Origin: Cyclobacteriaceae bacterium
GTDB lineage: Bacteria > Bacteroidota > Bacteroidia > Cytophagales > Cyclobacteriaceae
Direction of reading: 5' to 3'
Length of the DNA stretch: 64,000 nt
Assembly: GCA_019638235.1 (NCBI GenBank)
Contig: JAHBUE010000001.1
Location: 2,342,492-2,406,491 of the forward strand
Shown: positions 22,348 to 29,709 of the stretch, piece by piece
How the letters are laid out: each line of letters opens with the position of its first letter
How positions within the stretch are numbered: position 1 is the stretch's first letter
Translations under genes and position numbers: made by a program
Notes under the pieces: model-generated
Databases searched by the model: none
What the model was told of the DNA's origin: nothing
Seen by the model: the letters and a program-made list of their open reading frames with translations, nothing else

Positions 22348-22492
22348 TGCCAACATCGGTTTTGCAAGAGAGCGGGCGAAGTGCTTCGTATCAAACTTTT
22401 TGCTAAATTTGCAGTTCGGTTCTTCGATTGAGCGTTGGTGCTAAAATCCGCTCCCTCGCAAAGCCGCAAACCGTTACCGGCAAGTGTATGCC
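22348..22492. repeat. Folded cassette-end-like element (attC-like architecture) and following intergenic DNA
   Basis: TGCCAAC (22348-22354) can pair with GTT-acc-GGCA (22473-22482). Inside it, GGTTTTGCAAGAGAGCGG (22358-22375) pairs with CCGCTCCCTCGCAAAGCC (22448-22465) at 15 of 18 positions. This nested imperfect hairpin just after a gene stop is the architecture of integron attC sites, but the ends do not match the canonical GTTRRRY/RYYYAAC. Its 3' core AAGCCGCAAACCGTTA (22461-22476) recurs with two changes after the restriction island at 29597-29612. The rest of the gap up to 22762 holds no gene that I can see. Confidence 0.4.
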
Positions 22493-22694
22493 GACAGTGC
22501 TACTATCGGCTGACATTGAAACAACCAAGCTGATAACTTCCAATCCAACTTTCGCACGGCTTAACCTGACAATCCAAGACTGACTTTGCCGACACCCAAC
22601 CCGACCTAAGTGTTTTTAAAATTTTTACCGACCCGCATTGTAATTTTTTTCTTGCCAGCCACACATTTCAGCACATTTGGTTGCCCGAACCCAC

Positions 22695-22709
22695 ATGCCA
22701 ACCCTTCGC
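22695..22709 (+). repeat. 15-base direct repeat, left of the restriction island
   Basis: ATGCCAACCCTTCGC occurs here and again, identical, at 29317-29331 just after the last gene of the island. The block between them is about 6.6 kb. It could be a target-site or att duplication, or a shared cassette-end motif, since TGCCAAC also occurs at 22348. Confidence 0.45.
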
Positions 22710-22763
22710 AACCAAAAGAGCTAAAATTTTCCTACCACACTAACAGACTGTGAATAACTTCAT

Positions 22764-22810
22764 TTGGACTTCGTTTGTCCAATTTAAAAATATTATTACC
22801 TTTGGACAAA
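22764..22810 (+). promoter_or_regulatory. Promoter and controller-protein operator (C-box) of the restriction operon
   Basis: TTTG at 22774-22777 and TACCTTTG at 22797-22804, separated by 19 bases, form a perfect Bacteroidota promoter. Overlaid are three half-sites: TTGGAC (22764-22769), GTCCAA (22777-22782) and TTGGAC (22802-22807). TTTGTCCAA and TTGGACAAA make a perfect 9-base inverted repeat covering both promoter boxes. The arrangement fits an autoregulated controller (C protein) operator where early sites activate and promoter-overlapping sites repress. Transcription would start about 10 bases before the ATG at 22820. Confidence 0.65.
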
Positions 22811-22819
22811 TTCAGACCA

Positions 22820-23143
22820 ATGGCGACTTTGAAGAAATACACAACTTTTGGTGAGCACCTTAGAGCTTTGAGAGAAGATGCCGGACAGACATTGAAAGAG
22901 GTTGCAGGGAACATCAGCATTGACATCTCTTTGCTTGCTAAAATTGAACGAAATGAACGACAGCCTACAAAGCAACTTATCAAAGCTGTTTCGGGCTACT
23001 TCAGGGTTGATGAAAAAGAATTACAAAACGAGTTTTTGAGCGACCAAATCGCCTATAAAATTTTAGACGAAGAAGCCGACTTAACTATTCTGAAAGTTGC
23101 AGAAAAAAAAGTGTCTTACTTAAAAACATTACGCAATGGATAA
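22820..23143 (+). CDS. XRE-type helix-turn-helix protein, probable restriction-modification controller (C protein)
   Basis: A 107-residue protein from the ATG at 22820. The frame can be read back to a TTG at 22775, but that lies inside the promoter, so the ATG is preferred. An HTH_3 domain covers residues about 7-65 (FGEHLRALREDAGQTLKEVAGNISIDISLLAKIERNERQP), followed by a helical tail. Small XRE proteins as the first gene before a methyltransferase and endonuclease act as controllers that delay endonuclease expression. It overlaps the methyltransferase start by 8 bases (translational coupling). The operator at 22764-22810 is its likely target. Confidence 0.8.
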   Translation: MATLKKYTTFGEHLRALREDAGQTLKEVAGNISIDISLLAKIERNERQPTKQLIKAVSGYFRVDEKELQNEFLSDQIAYKILDEEADLTILKVAEKKVSYLKTLRNG

Positions 23144-24560
23144 AGCTGCAGAAATATTTCAATCAGAAAGAGAAAAACTATTTGACCGACTTGCGGACAG
23201 ATTGGAAACCGCATACAACTTAAACAGGAAAGTAGTGAGCTTTCAGGCGAACAAAGAAGAACCTGTTTATCGCTGGTTTAAATACAAAGAAGGCTTTTCC
23301 TCAACACTCGTAAAATACTTCCTTTCTGAATATGCCCCGAAAGCAGGTAAGGTTTTAGACCCGTTTGCCGGAGCAGGAACAACTTTATTTGCCGGACAGG
23401 AATTAGGTTGGGAATCTTATGGCATTGAACTTTTACCTGTTGGTGCGTTTGTAATGCAGACACGACAGGCATTAAATGAAATTGACGTTGAGCAACTAAG
23501 AAATATATCTAAAAAAGTATGGGCAGAAATTGCCAAACTGAAAGACTATCAAAAACATATCAATCATATTTCAATTACCAAAGATGCTTTTTCTGACGAG
23601 ACAGAAGAATATCTGAATAAATACCTGACATACACTTCCAAAATCAAGGATAAGCACATACAAACAATTCTGAAATTTGCTGCCTTCACGGTTTTGGAAG
23701 AAATCAGCTATACCCGAAAAGACGGTCAATACCTGCGTTGGGACTACCGTTCTAAAAGAGATTTATCGGGAAAACCTTTTGACAAAGGCAAAATTCTGAC
23801 CTTTGAAGAAGCAGTAAAATCAAAACTGAATCAAATAATTCAAGACTTATCCCCCAATCAAACCACTTCATTATTTGAACAGTTTGACAATACACAGGTT
23901 GACAAGCAACCAGTGAAGATTATTGAAGGTTCGTGTCTTGAACAGTTGCCGAAACTGAAAAGCAACTATTTTGACTTTATCATTACTTCTCCACCTTATT
24001 GCAACCGATACGATTATACAAGAACCTATGCTTTGGAATTAGTTTACTTAGGATATGACACCGACCAAGTAAGAAACTTGCGGCAAACAATGCTTTCCTG
24101 CACAGTAGAAAACAAAGAAAAGGTTGAATATTTAGAGCAGTTTTATGCTTCTGTCAATCAAAGCAAAGCATTTGAAAGTGTCATTGAGGCATACAATAAC
24201 TCGGAGGCAATGACAGAAGTGAATTCAATATTGGACGAGTTGAACAAACTTGGTAAGCTCAATAACAACAACATTGCGAGAATGGTTAAAAACTATTTTC
24301 TTGAACTCTGTTTTGTGATTTATGAAATGGCAAGAGTTACCAAGAGTGGTGGATATTGCGTAATGGTGAATGACAATGTTCGCTATGGTGGCGAAGAAAT
24401 TCCGGTTGATTTAATCTTATCAGAGTTTGCAGAAAACTTTGGTTTCAACATCAATAAGATTTTTGTATTACCCAAAGGCAAAGGCAACAGCAGTCAGCAA
24501 ATGGGCAACTATGGACGAACCGAAGTCCGAAAATGTGTTTACTTATGGCAAAAAAGATAG
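23136..24560 (+). CDS. Type II DNA methyltransferase, probably N4-cytosine, AvaI-type partner
   Basis: A 474-residue protein. The AdoMet-binding motif I is DPFAGAGTT (residues 75-83) and the catalytic motif IV is TSPPY (284-288), so the order is I then IV, separated by about 200 residues holding a probable target-recognition region. SPPY-type motifs usually mean amino methylation of cytosine (m4C). Paired with an AvaI/BsoBI-type nuclease, it should protect CYCGRG sites. It starts inside the controller gene and overlaps the endonuclease start by 16-28 bases, so the three genes are translationally coupled. Codon use is AT-rich like the rest of the island. Confidence 0.88.
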   Translation: MDKAAEIFQSEREKLFDRLADRLETAYNLNRKVVSFQANKEEPVYRWFKYKEGFSSTLVKYFLSEYAPKAGKVLDPFAGAGTTLFAGQELGWESYGIELLPVGAFVMQTRQALNEIDVEQLRNISKKVWAEIAKLKDYQKHINHISITKDAFSDETEEYLNKYLTYTSKIKDKHIQTILKFAAFTVLEEISYTRKDGQYLRWDYRSKRDLSGKPFDKGKILTFEEAVKSKLNQIIQDLSPNQTTSLFEQFDNTQVDKQPVKIIEGSCLEQLPKLKSNYFDFIITSPPYCNRYDYTRTYALELVYLGYDTDQVRNLRQTMLSCTVENKEKVEYLEQFYASVNQSKAFESVIEAYNNSEAMTEVNSILDELNKLGKLNNNNIARMVKNYFLELCFVIYEMARVTKSGGYCVMVNDNVRYGGEEIPVDLILSEFAENFGFNINKIFVLPKGKGNSSQQMGNYGRTEVRKCVYLWQKR

Positions 24561-25513
24561 CAGCGAACCGTTTAATAAAAACAGCAGACGATTTAGTTAC
24601 TTCCCGTGAACAAACACGGGCAGGATTTATAGCAATGGCATTGGAGAAAAATTACATTGCCGTTCCCTATATCGAAGAAGCAAAGGCACTGAAATCTCTT
24701 GCTAAAAAAGTAAGAAAGCCCATAGACCTTTTGAAAGAACAGGATTTAAGAGTTGGCTTATTAACCGCCTCTGGGCTTTCCGATAAATCGTTGAACTACT
24801 TAACCGAAGAAGATAAAACACTTGCTATAAAAGGATTGATTGAAAAATTCTTAGAACCTGCCGGAGAGAATTTTATTGATGAACTTGTTTACCGCTACCT
24901 GCTCATCAAAGGTGATGCACTCGGAGGCAAAGCCCGGAATCTTGCCGGAACACTCGGTGAACGGAAGTTTCTGCGAACACTTTTGTCTGTATTGAGCCTT
25001 GCAGGTATTCCTTACAAATGGAAAGGTAGTAAAACAAGGTCTTGGATAGATAAAAGTGCAGATGATACCGATATTGAGAAAAGAATGAATGCACTTCAAT
25101 GGAGTAAGAAAGGGAAATCAAGATTGCTGGTAATGAACATATCCGTTCCTACCGTGAAGAAAAACGTGGATTTATCAATTATTGATGGTGACGTTTCAGA
25201 TTTGAAGAAAGGAAAAGATTCCATTATCCACCAAGCTGACAAGTTCATAGCATTGGGAGAATTGAAAGGCGGGATTGACCCTGCCGGAGCAGATGAACAT
25301 TGGAAAACCGCTAACTCTGCTCTTATCCGAATCAGGAACAGCTTTAGCACCTTAAACTTTACGCCCAAAACTTTTTTCATTGGAGCCGCTATTGAAAAAA
25401 GTATGGCAAATGAAATGTTTGCAGAACTTCAAACCGGAGTATTGAGTAATGCTGCAAACCTGACTAATGACGAACAGTTAACGGAAATTTGTAATTGGGT
25501 GGTGCATTTGTAA
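24545..25513 (+). CDS. Type II restriction endonuclease, AvaI/BsoBI family (predicted CYCGRG)
   Basis: A 322-residue protein from the ATG at 24545; an in-frame ATG at 24533 would add four residues. BsoBI is 323 residues. The active-site block GELKGGIDPAGADEHWKT gives Glu239, Lys241 and His252, with Asp209 in NVDLSIIDGD. This matches the spacing of BsoBI Asp212, Glu240, Lys242 and His253 almost exactly, and Asp245 corresponds to BsoBI Asp246. BsoBI and AvaI cut C^YCGRG as dimers encircling DNA. All catalytic residues are present, so the enzyme is probably active. The giant gene follows after 6 bases. Confidence 0.9.
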   Translation: MAKKIAANRLIKTADDLVTSREQTRAGFIAMALEKNYIAVPYIEEAKALKSLAKKVRKPIDLLKEQDLRVGLLTASGLSDKSLNYLTEEDKTLAIKGLIEKFLEPAGENFIDELVYRYLLIKGDALGGKARNLAGTLGERKFLRTLLSVLSLAGIPYKWKGSKTRSWIDKSADDTDIEKRMNALQWSKKGKSRLLVMNISVPTVKKNVDLSIIDGDVSDLKKGKDSIIHQADKFIALGELKGGIDPAGADEHWKTANSALIRIRNSFSTLNFTPKTFFIGAAIEKSMANEMFAELQTGVLSNAANLTNDEQLTEICNWVVHL

Positions 25514-25519
25514 AAGAAT

Positions 25520-28500
25520 ATGAAGCTTGTAACAAGAAATGATATTGAAAATTGGGCAGACACCGCTTTGTCAAAAAGTGATATGCCTTATCTTATTTCA
25601 ATGTTAGTGCGAGCTACTACCCCTAAAAGCACACAACTAAATTTTCCTTCGGGAAGCACAGCTTTTGTTGGAGGTTGGGACGGTGAAGTGAATTGTCAAG
25701 AAGATACAGCTTATGTTCCCAAAGGAATTTCTTTATGGGAATTTGGAACAGAGTCCGACAACAAAGGAAAAGCTGATGATGATTATGACAAAAGAAAAGC
25801 TGACCCGTTAGGATACAACCCAAAAGATTGTGTTTTCATTTTTGTAACTCTTAGGTTTTGGAAACAGAAAGACAAATGGATTAAAGCAAAACAAGCAGAA
25901 AATTTTTGGAAAGATGTTAAGGTCTATGATTCATCAAATATAGAGCAATGGCTTTATATTGCCGTTTCTGTTTCGGGGTGGTTTGCCGATTATTTGAGAA
26001 AAGCTCCACTTGATGGAGTAGATATAGCAGAACAATTTTGGAAGTATTGGTCAGAATTTCGGAACATTAAATTATCCTCAGAAGTAATCACATCAGGTCG
26101 CAAAAGAGAGCAAGAAGCAGTTTTTAATTTTCTTGAAGCAACACCAAACATTACATCGGTCAAAGCCGCATCAAAGAATGAAGCCATTGCTTTTATAATT
26201 GCATCTGCGAAACTCTTCCCCGTCAATGAACTAGAAAGATTTTTTTCAAGAACCTTAGTTGTTCACACAGAAGCTGCGTATAAAACTGTATCAACAAATT
26301 TTGTCTCGTCTCTTATTCTGATTCCAACTTTTAAAAACAAATTGCCGCTGTATTCAGCAGTTTCAAATAATCACCACGTAATTGTTCCATTAGGAGGAGA
26401 TGATGATTTTGACCATAACCCTATTACATTACCAATAATAGATAGAGATGGACAGATTAACGCTTTAATTTCATCAGGTATTACCAAAGAAGATGCTGAA
26501 AAATTTTCCAGAGAATCGGCAAGAAATGTTACAACTCTAAAAAAATTACTTGGTTTTCCTCACAGCAAGGCAAAATGGGTTGAAAAAGAAAATATCCGAG
26601 AAATAATTCCAGCACTTTTATTGGGTAGATGGAATGAAACTTTTGTAGGCGATATTGAACTGATTGAAAAATTTTCTGAACAGAAGTATGCCGACTATTT
26701 AGTTACACTAAACAAATGGAAGAATTTTGAAGAATCACCAATCATTCAAATTGGTGAAACTTGGAGATTAACTTCGCCTATAGATTTATGGACAAATTTT
26801 TCTTCTCAACTTATACCAAAAGATTTTCAAAACATTCATGAGTGTTTTTCTTTAGCATTCAAAAACGGAAATCCAATCATTGAACCCGAAGACAAAAACA
26901 GTTTCGCGGCTTATTTCAACAAAAGAAATAAATACTCTAATTGGTCGAGAGAAGGGCTAACTCAATCTTTAATTTTAGTTGGCCGATTGAACGGTATAAA
27001 AGTTCCCAATCTTGACAATCCCCAAAATTGGGTTGATAATATCATTTTTGATTTACTCAACAACGCAAGCGGAGAAATGTGGGTTTCCATTGACCACGAA
27101 TTACCGCTTATTTCAGAAGCATCGCCTGAAAGTTTTCTCAAAGCAGTAAAAAATTCTTTAGCAAAAGAACAGCCCGAAATAATGGATATGTTCAAAGAGG
27201 AAGATGGTTTTTTGCACAAAACAAGTCATCACACGGGTTTGTTGTGGGCACTTGAAAATTTGGCTTGGTTTCCTGAATATTTAAGAGATGTGAGTTTGAT
27301 ATTGCTAAAACTTTCACGACTTGACCCGGGAGGTAGTTTATCAAACAGACCACTGAATAGTATTTCAGAAATATTCAAACCTTGGCACTATCAAACTTTT
27401 GCATCGTATGATGAAAGAATGGAAATTCTGAAATACGTTACTGAAAAAGAATCGGGTTGGAATCTTTTAATCAGAATGCTTCCTGACCATCACGGGATTG
27501 CACACCCTACGCACAAAATGCGTTGGCGAATGTTTGATAAGAATATCAATCTCACTTACACTTATCAAGAAATATGGAATACGCATTCAGCAGTAATAGA
27601 AATGCTCATAAACCTTTTTGATAATGATGAAGAAAAATTCTCTCAACTCATAAAAGAAACAACCAATCTTTCACCTAATGACAGAAAAAGGGTTTTAGAT
27701 TGGGCTGATGAAGTTTATCCAAATATCAAGCAGGAAAAATTTTCAACTTGGGAAACAATCAGGGGAATTTTAAATCATCACAGGTCGCATCCTGATACCG
27801 ATTGGGCTTTACCTGAATCTGAATTATTACAATTGGAAAGTTTATACAGAAAACTTCAGCCGACAGACACTATCAATAGATACATTTGGCTTTTTAATGA
27901 CCATTTTCCCAGTTTTCCTGAAGGTCTCAAAGAAAATAGAAGCAATGAATTTGAGAAACGATACGAACAACAACAAAAGCGAATTGATGAAGAAAGAAAA
28001 AATGCAGTAACTGCTTTTTTGAAAGAAAAAGGTATAAATCAAACTTTAGAGCTTAGAAAACAAGTAAAAGAAGTTTGGGTATATGGCGATACTTTAGCAA
28101 GAGTTGTCGTAGATAAAAATGATATTCTTTTGATTTGTGAATGTTTGCATGACAATGCAGACACCATCAGATTCGCACAAAATTTTATTTACCGAAAATC
28201 AATAATTGAAAATTTTGAGTGGATTAAGCAATTGTACAGTGTATTGCAGGAAAATAAATTCAGCGATATTGCTCTTTCTAATTTCCTGATACTGTTAAAC
28301 CAAAATCAAGAATTATGGGATTTCATTTCTTCATTAGGCATAGAAATACAGAATGAATATTGGAAAAACGTTGTTCCTCATTTTTATTACATTTCAGATA
28401 ACGAAAAAGTTATTGGGCTTGAAATGCTTTTAAAGCATAAGCGATTCTTTTCCGCAATTGATGTTACCTCACATTTCGCAAAAGTAATTCCAAGTAATTT

Positions 28501-29302
28501 GCTTTCAGAAATGCTTAGAAAAGCAGGAACAGAAGAAGCAAGTGAAACACCACGTTACAGAGGTTATGAGATTGAGCGAATTTTTGAAGAACTTGATAGA
28601 AGAACAGATATTGAGAAGTCAACACTCATTCATTTGGAATGGCTTTATCTACCGCTTTTAGATTCATACGGCACAAGAAGGAATCCCAAAACATTGGAAG
28701 AAGAATTAGCAAACAATCCTGAATTTTTCATTGAAGTTTTAAAATGGATTTACGTTCCTGAAGATAAAACACTATTAGAAAAAGAAAGAGAAGGAACATC
28801 AGATGAAGCAATTCAAAACAGAGCAAGACAAGCCTATCATTTGCTTCACTCTTGGAAAAAAATTCCGGGAATGAAAGATGATAATTCAATTGATGAAACG
28901 GAATTAAAGGAATGGATTACAAAAACAAGAACATTAGCAAAAACAGTAAGTAGATTAGAAGTTGCCGATTCTGAAATTGGAAAAGTATTAGCCGAATATC
29001 CTGAAAATGTTCAAGAGTGGCCACAGGAAAAAATATTTCAAGTTATTGAAGAAATCAATACTGATAGCTTGAAAAGTGGTTATTCTTCCACATTATTCAA
29101 CAAAAGAAGTTTTTCGTCAAGAGCTGTATTTGAAGGAGGAAACATTGAAAGAGAAAAGGCGGCTTACTTTGAAAAATTAGAAAATGACTTTAAAAATAAG
29201 TATCCGAATGTTGCAGAAATATTTAAACATATGAAGCAAGGGTATTTAGCTGACGCAAAGCGAATGGACGAACGTGCAGAGAGAGATAAATTAGAATATT
29301 AA
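25520..29302 (+). CDS. Giant (1260 aa) defence-type protein: Mrr-like N-terminal domain, degenerate STAND-like NTPase core, long helical C-terminus
   Basis: I do not recognise a named family. Residues 1-165 show GGWDGEV (Asp54), SLWEFGTES (Glu74), VFIFVTLRFW and VKVYDSSNIEQWL. This follows the order of Mrr-like PD-(D/E)xK nucleases, though the ExK lysine is missing (E-F-G). Residues about 190-350 run like a STAND/AAA core: a P-loop position with no GxxxxGK[ST] (SVKAASKNEAIAFIIASA), strands RTLVVHTEAA and SSLILIPTF, VIVPLGG, then a lid-like SRESARNVTTLKKLLG. Residues about 400-1260 are charged and helical, with a coiled-coil stretch near 830-860. The layout recalls Avs antiviral STAND proteins (effector, NTPase, sensor). 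It is the last gene of the C-M-R-X operon, 6 bases after the endonuclease, and very AT-rich. Confidence 0.6.
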   Translation: MKLVTRNDIENWADTALSKSDMPYLISMLVRATTPKSTQLNFPSGSTAFVGGWDGEVNCQEDTAYVPKGISLWEFGTESDNKGKADDDYDKRKADPLGYNPKDCVFIFVTLRFWKQKDKWIKAKQAENFWKDVKVYDSSNIEQWLYIAVSVSGWFADYLRKAPLDGVDIAEQFWKYWSEFRNIKLSSEVITSGRKREQEAVFNFLEATPNITSVKAASKNEAIAFIIASAKLFPVNELERFFSRTLVVHTEAAYKTVSTNFVSSLILIPTFKNKLPLYSAVSNNHHVIVPLGGDDDFDHNPITLPIIDRDGQINALISSGITKEDAEKFSRESARNVTTLKKLLGFPHSKAKWVEKENIREIIPALLLGRWNETFVGDIELIEKFSEQKYADYLVTLNKWKNFEESPIIQIGETWRLTSPIDLWTNFSSQLIPKDFQNIHECFSLAFKNGNPIIEPEDKNSFAAYFNKRNKYSNWSREGLTQSLILVGRLNGIKVPNLDNPQNWVDNIIFDLLNNASGEMWVSIDHELPLISEASPESFLKAVKNSLAKEQPEIMDMFKEEDGFLHKTSHHTGLLWALENLAWFPEYLRDVSLILLKLSRLDPGGSLSNRPLNSISEIFKPWHYQTFASYDERMEILKYVTEKESGWNLLIRMLPDHHGIAHPTHKMRWRMFDKNINLTYTYQEIWNTHSAVIEMLINLFDNDEEKFSQLIKETTNLSPNDRKRVLDWADEVYPNIKQEKFSTWETIRGILNHHRSHPDTDWALPESELLQLESLYRKLQPTDTINRYIWLFNDHFPSFPEGLKENRSNEFEKRYEQQQKRIDEERKNAVTAFLKEKGINQTLELRKQVKEVWVYGDTLARVVVDKNDILLICECLHDNADTIRFAQNFIYRKSIIENFEWIKQLYSVLQENKFSDIALSNFLILLNQNQELWDFISSLGIEIQNEYWKNVVPHFYYISDNEKVIGLEMLLKHKRFFSAIDVTSHFAKVIPSNLLSEMLRKAGTEEASETPRYRGYEIERIFEELDRRTDIEKSTLIHLEWLYLPLLDSYGTRRNPKTLEEELANNPEFFIEVLKWIYVPEDKTLLEKEREGTSDEAIQNRARQAYHLLHSWKKIPGMKDDNSIDETELKEWITKTRTLAKTVSRLEVADSEIGKVLAEYPENVQEWPQEKIFQVIEEINTDSLKSGYSSTLFNKRSFSSRAVFEGGNIEREKAAYFEKLENDFKNKYPNVAEIFKHMKQGYLADAKRMDERAERDKLEY

Positions 29303-29658
29303 GACTAAATTTAGAAATGCCAACCCTTCGCGGTCATACACATTGGCAAGCCCCTAAAGCCGGCACACAAACCAAAGCTTGCCAAAGAGTATGCCTGCCC
29401 CACGCTGAAAAGAAAAAATTAAAAATTCCCTTCCCTTCTAAAAATTTTAAAAACGCAACCGCACGGACGACACTAACAGCGAAACCCACAACCGACAAGA
29501 CTTCACAACGCGGACGTGGTAACTTGAACGTTTGTCCTTCTAATGAACTTTTGTGCTATATTGACAGTAAAGTGCTCCGAAATCCCCCACTACGCCAAGC
29601 CCCGAACCGTTAACACAACCCTGACCAAAATCACCCAAACTCTCTTCACCAAACAGTA
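29303..29658. other. Right boundary of the island: intergenic DNA with short repeats
   Basis: It contains the direct repeat ATGCCAACCCTTCGC (29317-29331) and an inverted repeat TTGGCAAGC (29343-29351) / GCTTGCCAA (29377-29385). TAAAAATTTTAAAAAC (29439-29454) is the exact reverse complement of 22612-22627 on the left side. The core AAGCCCCGAACCGTTA (29597-29612) resembles 22461-22476. An open frame of 98 codons from 29317 has no protein-like composition and is not called. These features suggest an element boundary, not a gene. Confidence 0.45.
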
Positions 29659-29688
29659 TTGAAACTAAGAAACCTTCTTCTATTTTTG
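29659..29688 (+). promoter_or_regulatory. Bacteroidota-type promoter of tex
   Basis: TTG (29659-29661), a 19-base spacer and TATTTTTG (29681-29688) match TTTG-N19-TAnnTTTG, lacking only the first T of the -33 box. The tex ATG lies 21 bases beyond. Confidence 0.65.
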
Positions 29689-29709
29689 CCGTCTGCATTT
29701 TAACGTTTT

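Noticed and set aside
22348..22492. Canonical integron attC site
   Set aside because: The ends do not fit RYYYAAC/GTTRRRY and no integrase is in the window; kept only as an attC-like fold.
22775..22819. Upstream extension of the controller protein from TTG
   Set aside because: It overlaps the promoter boxes and operator; the ATG at 22820 sits just after the predicted transcription start.
29317..29613. A 98-codon open frame right after the giant gene
   Set aside because: Its composition is not protein-like, it covers the boundary repeats, and it has no domain or signal. It is an open stretch of intergenic DNA.
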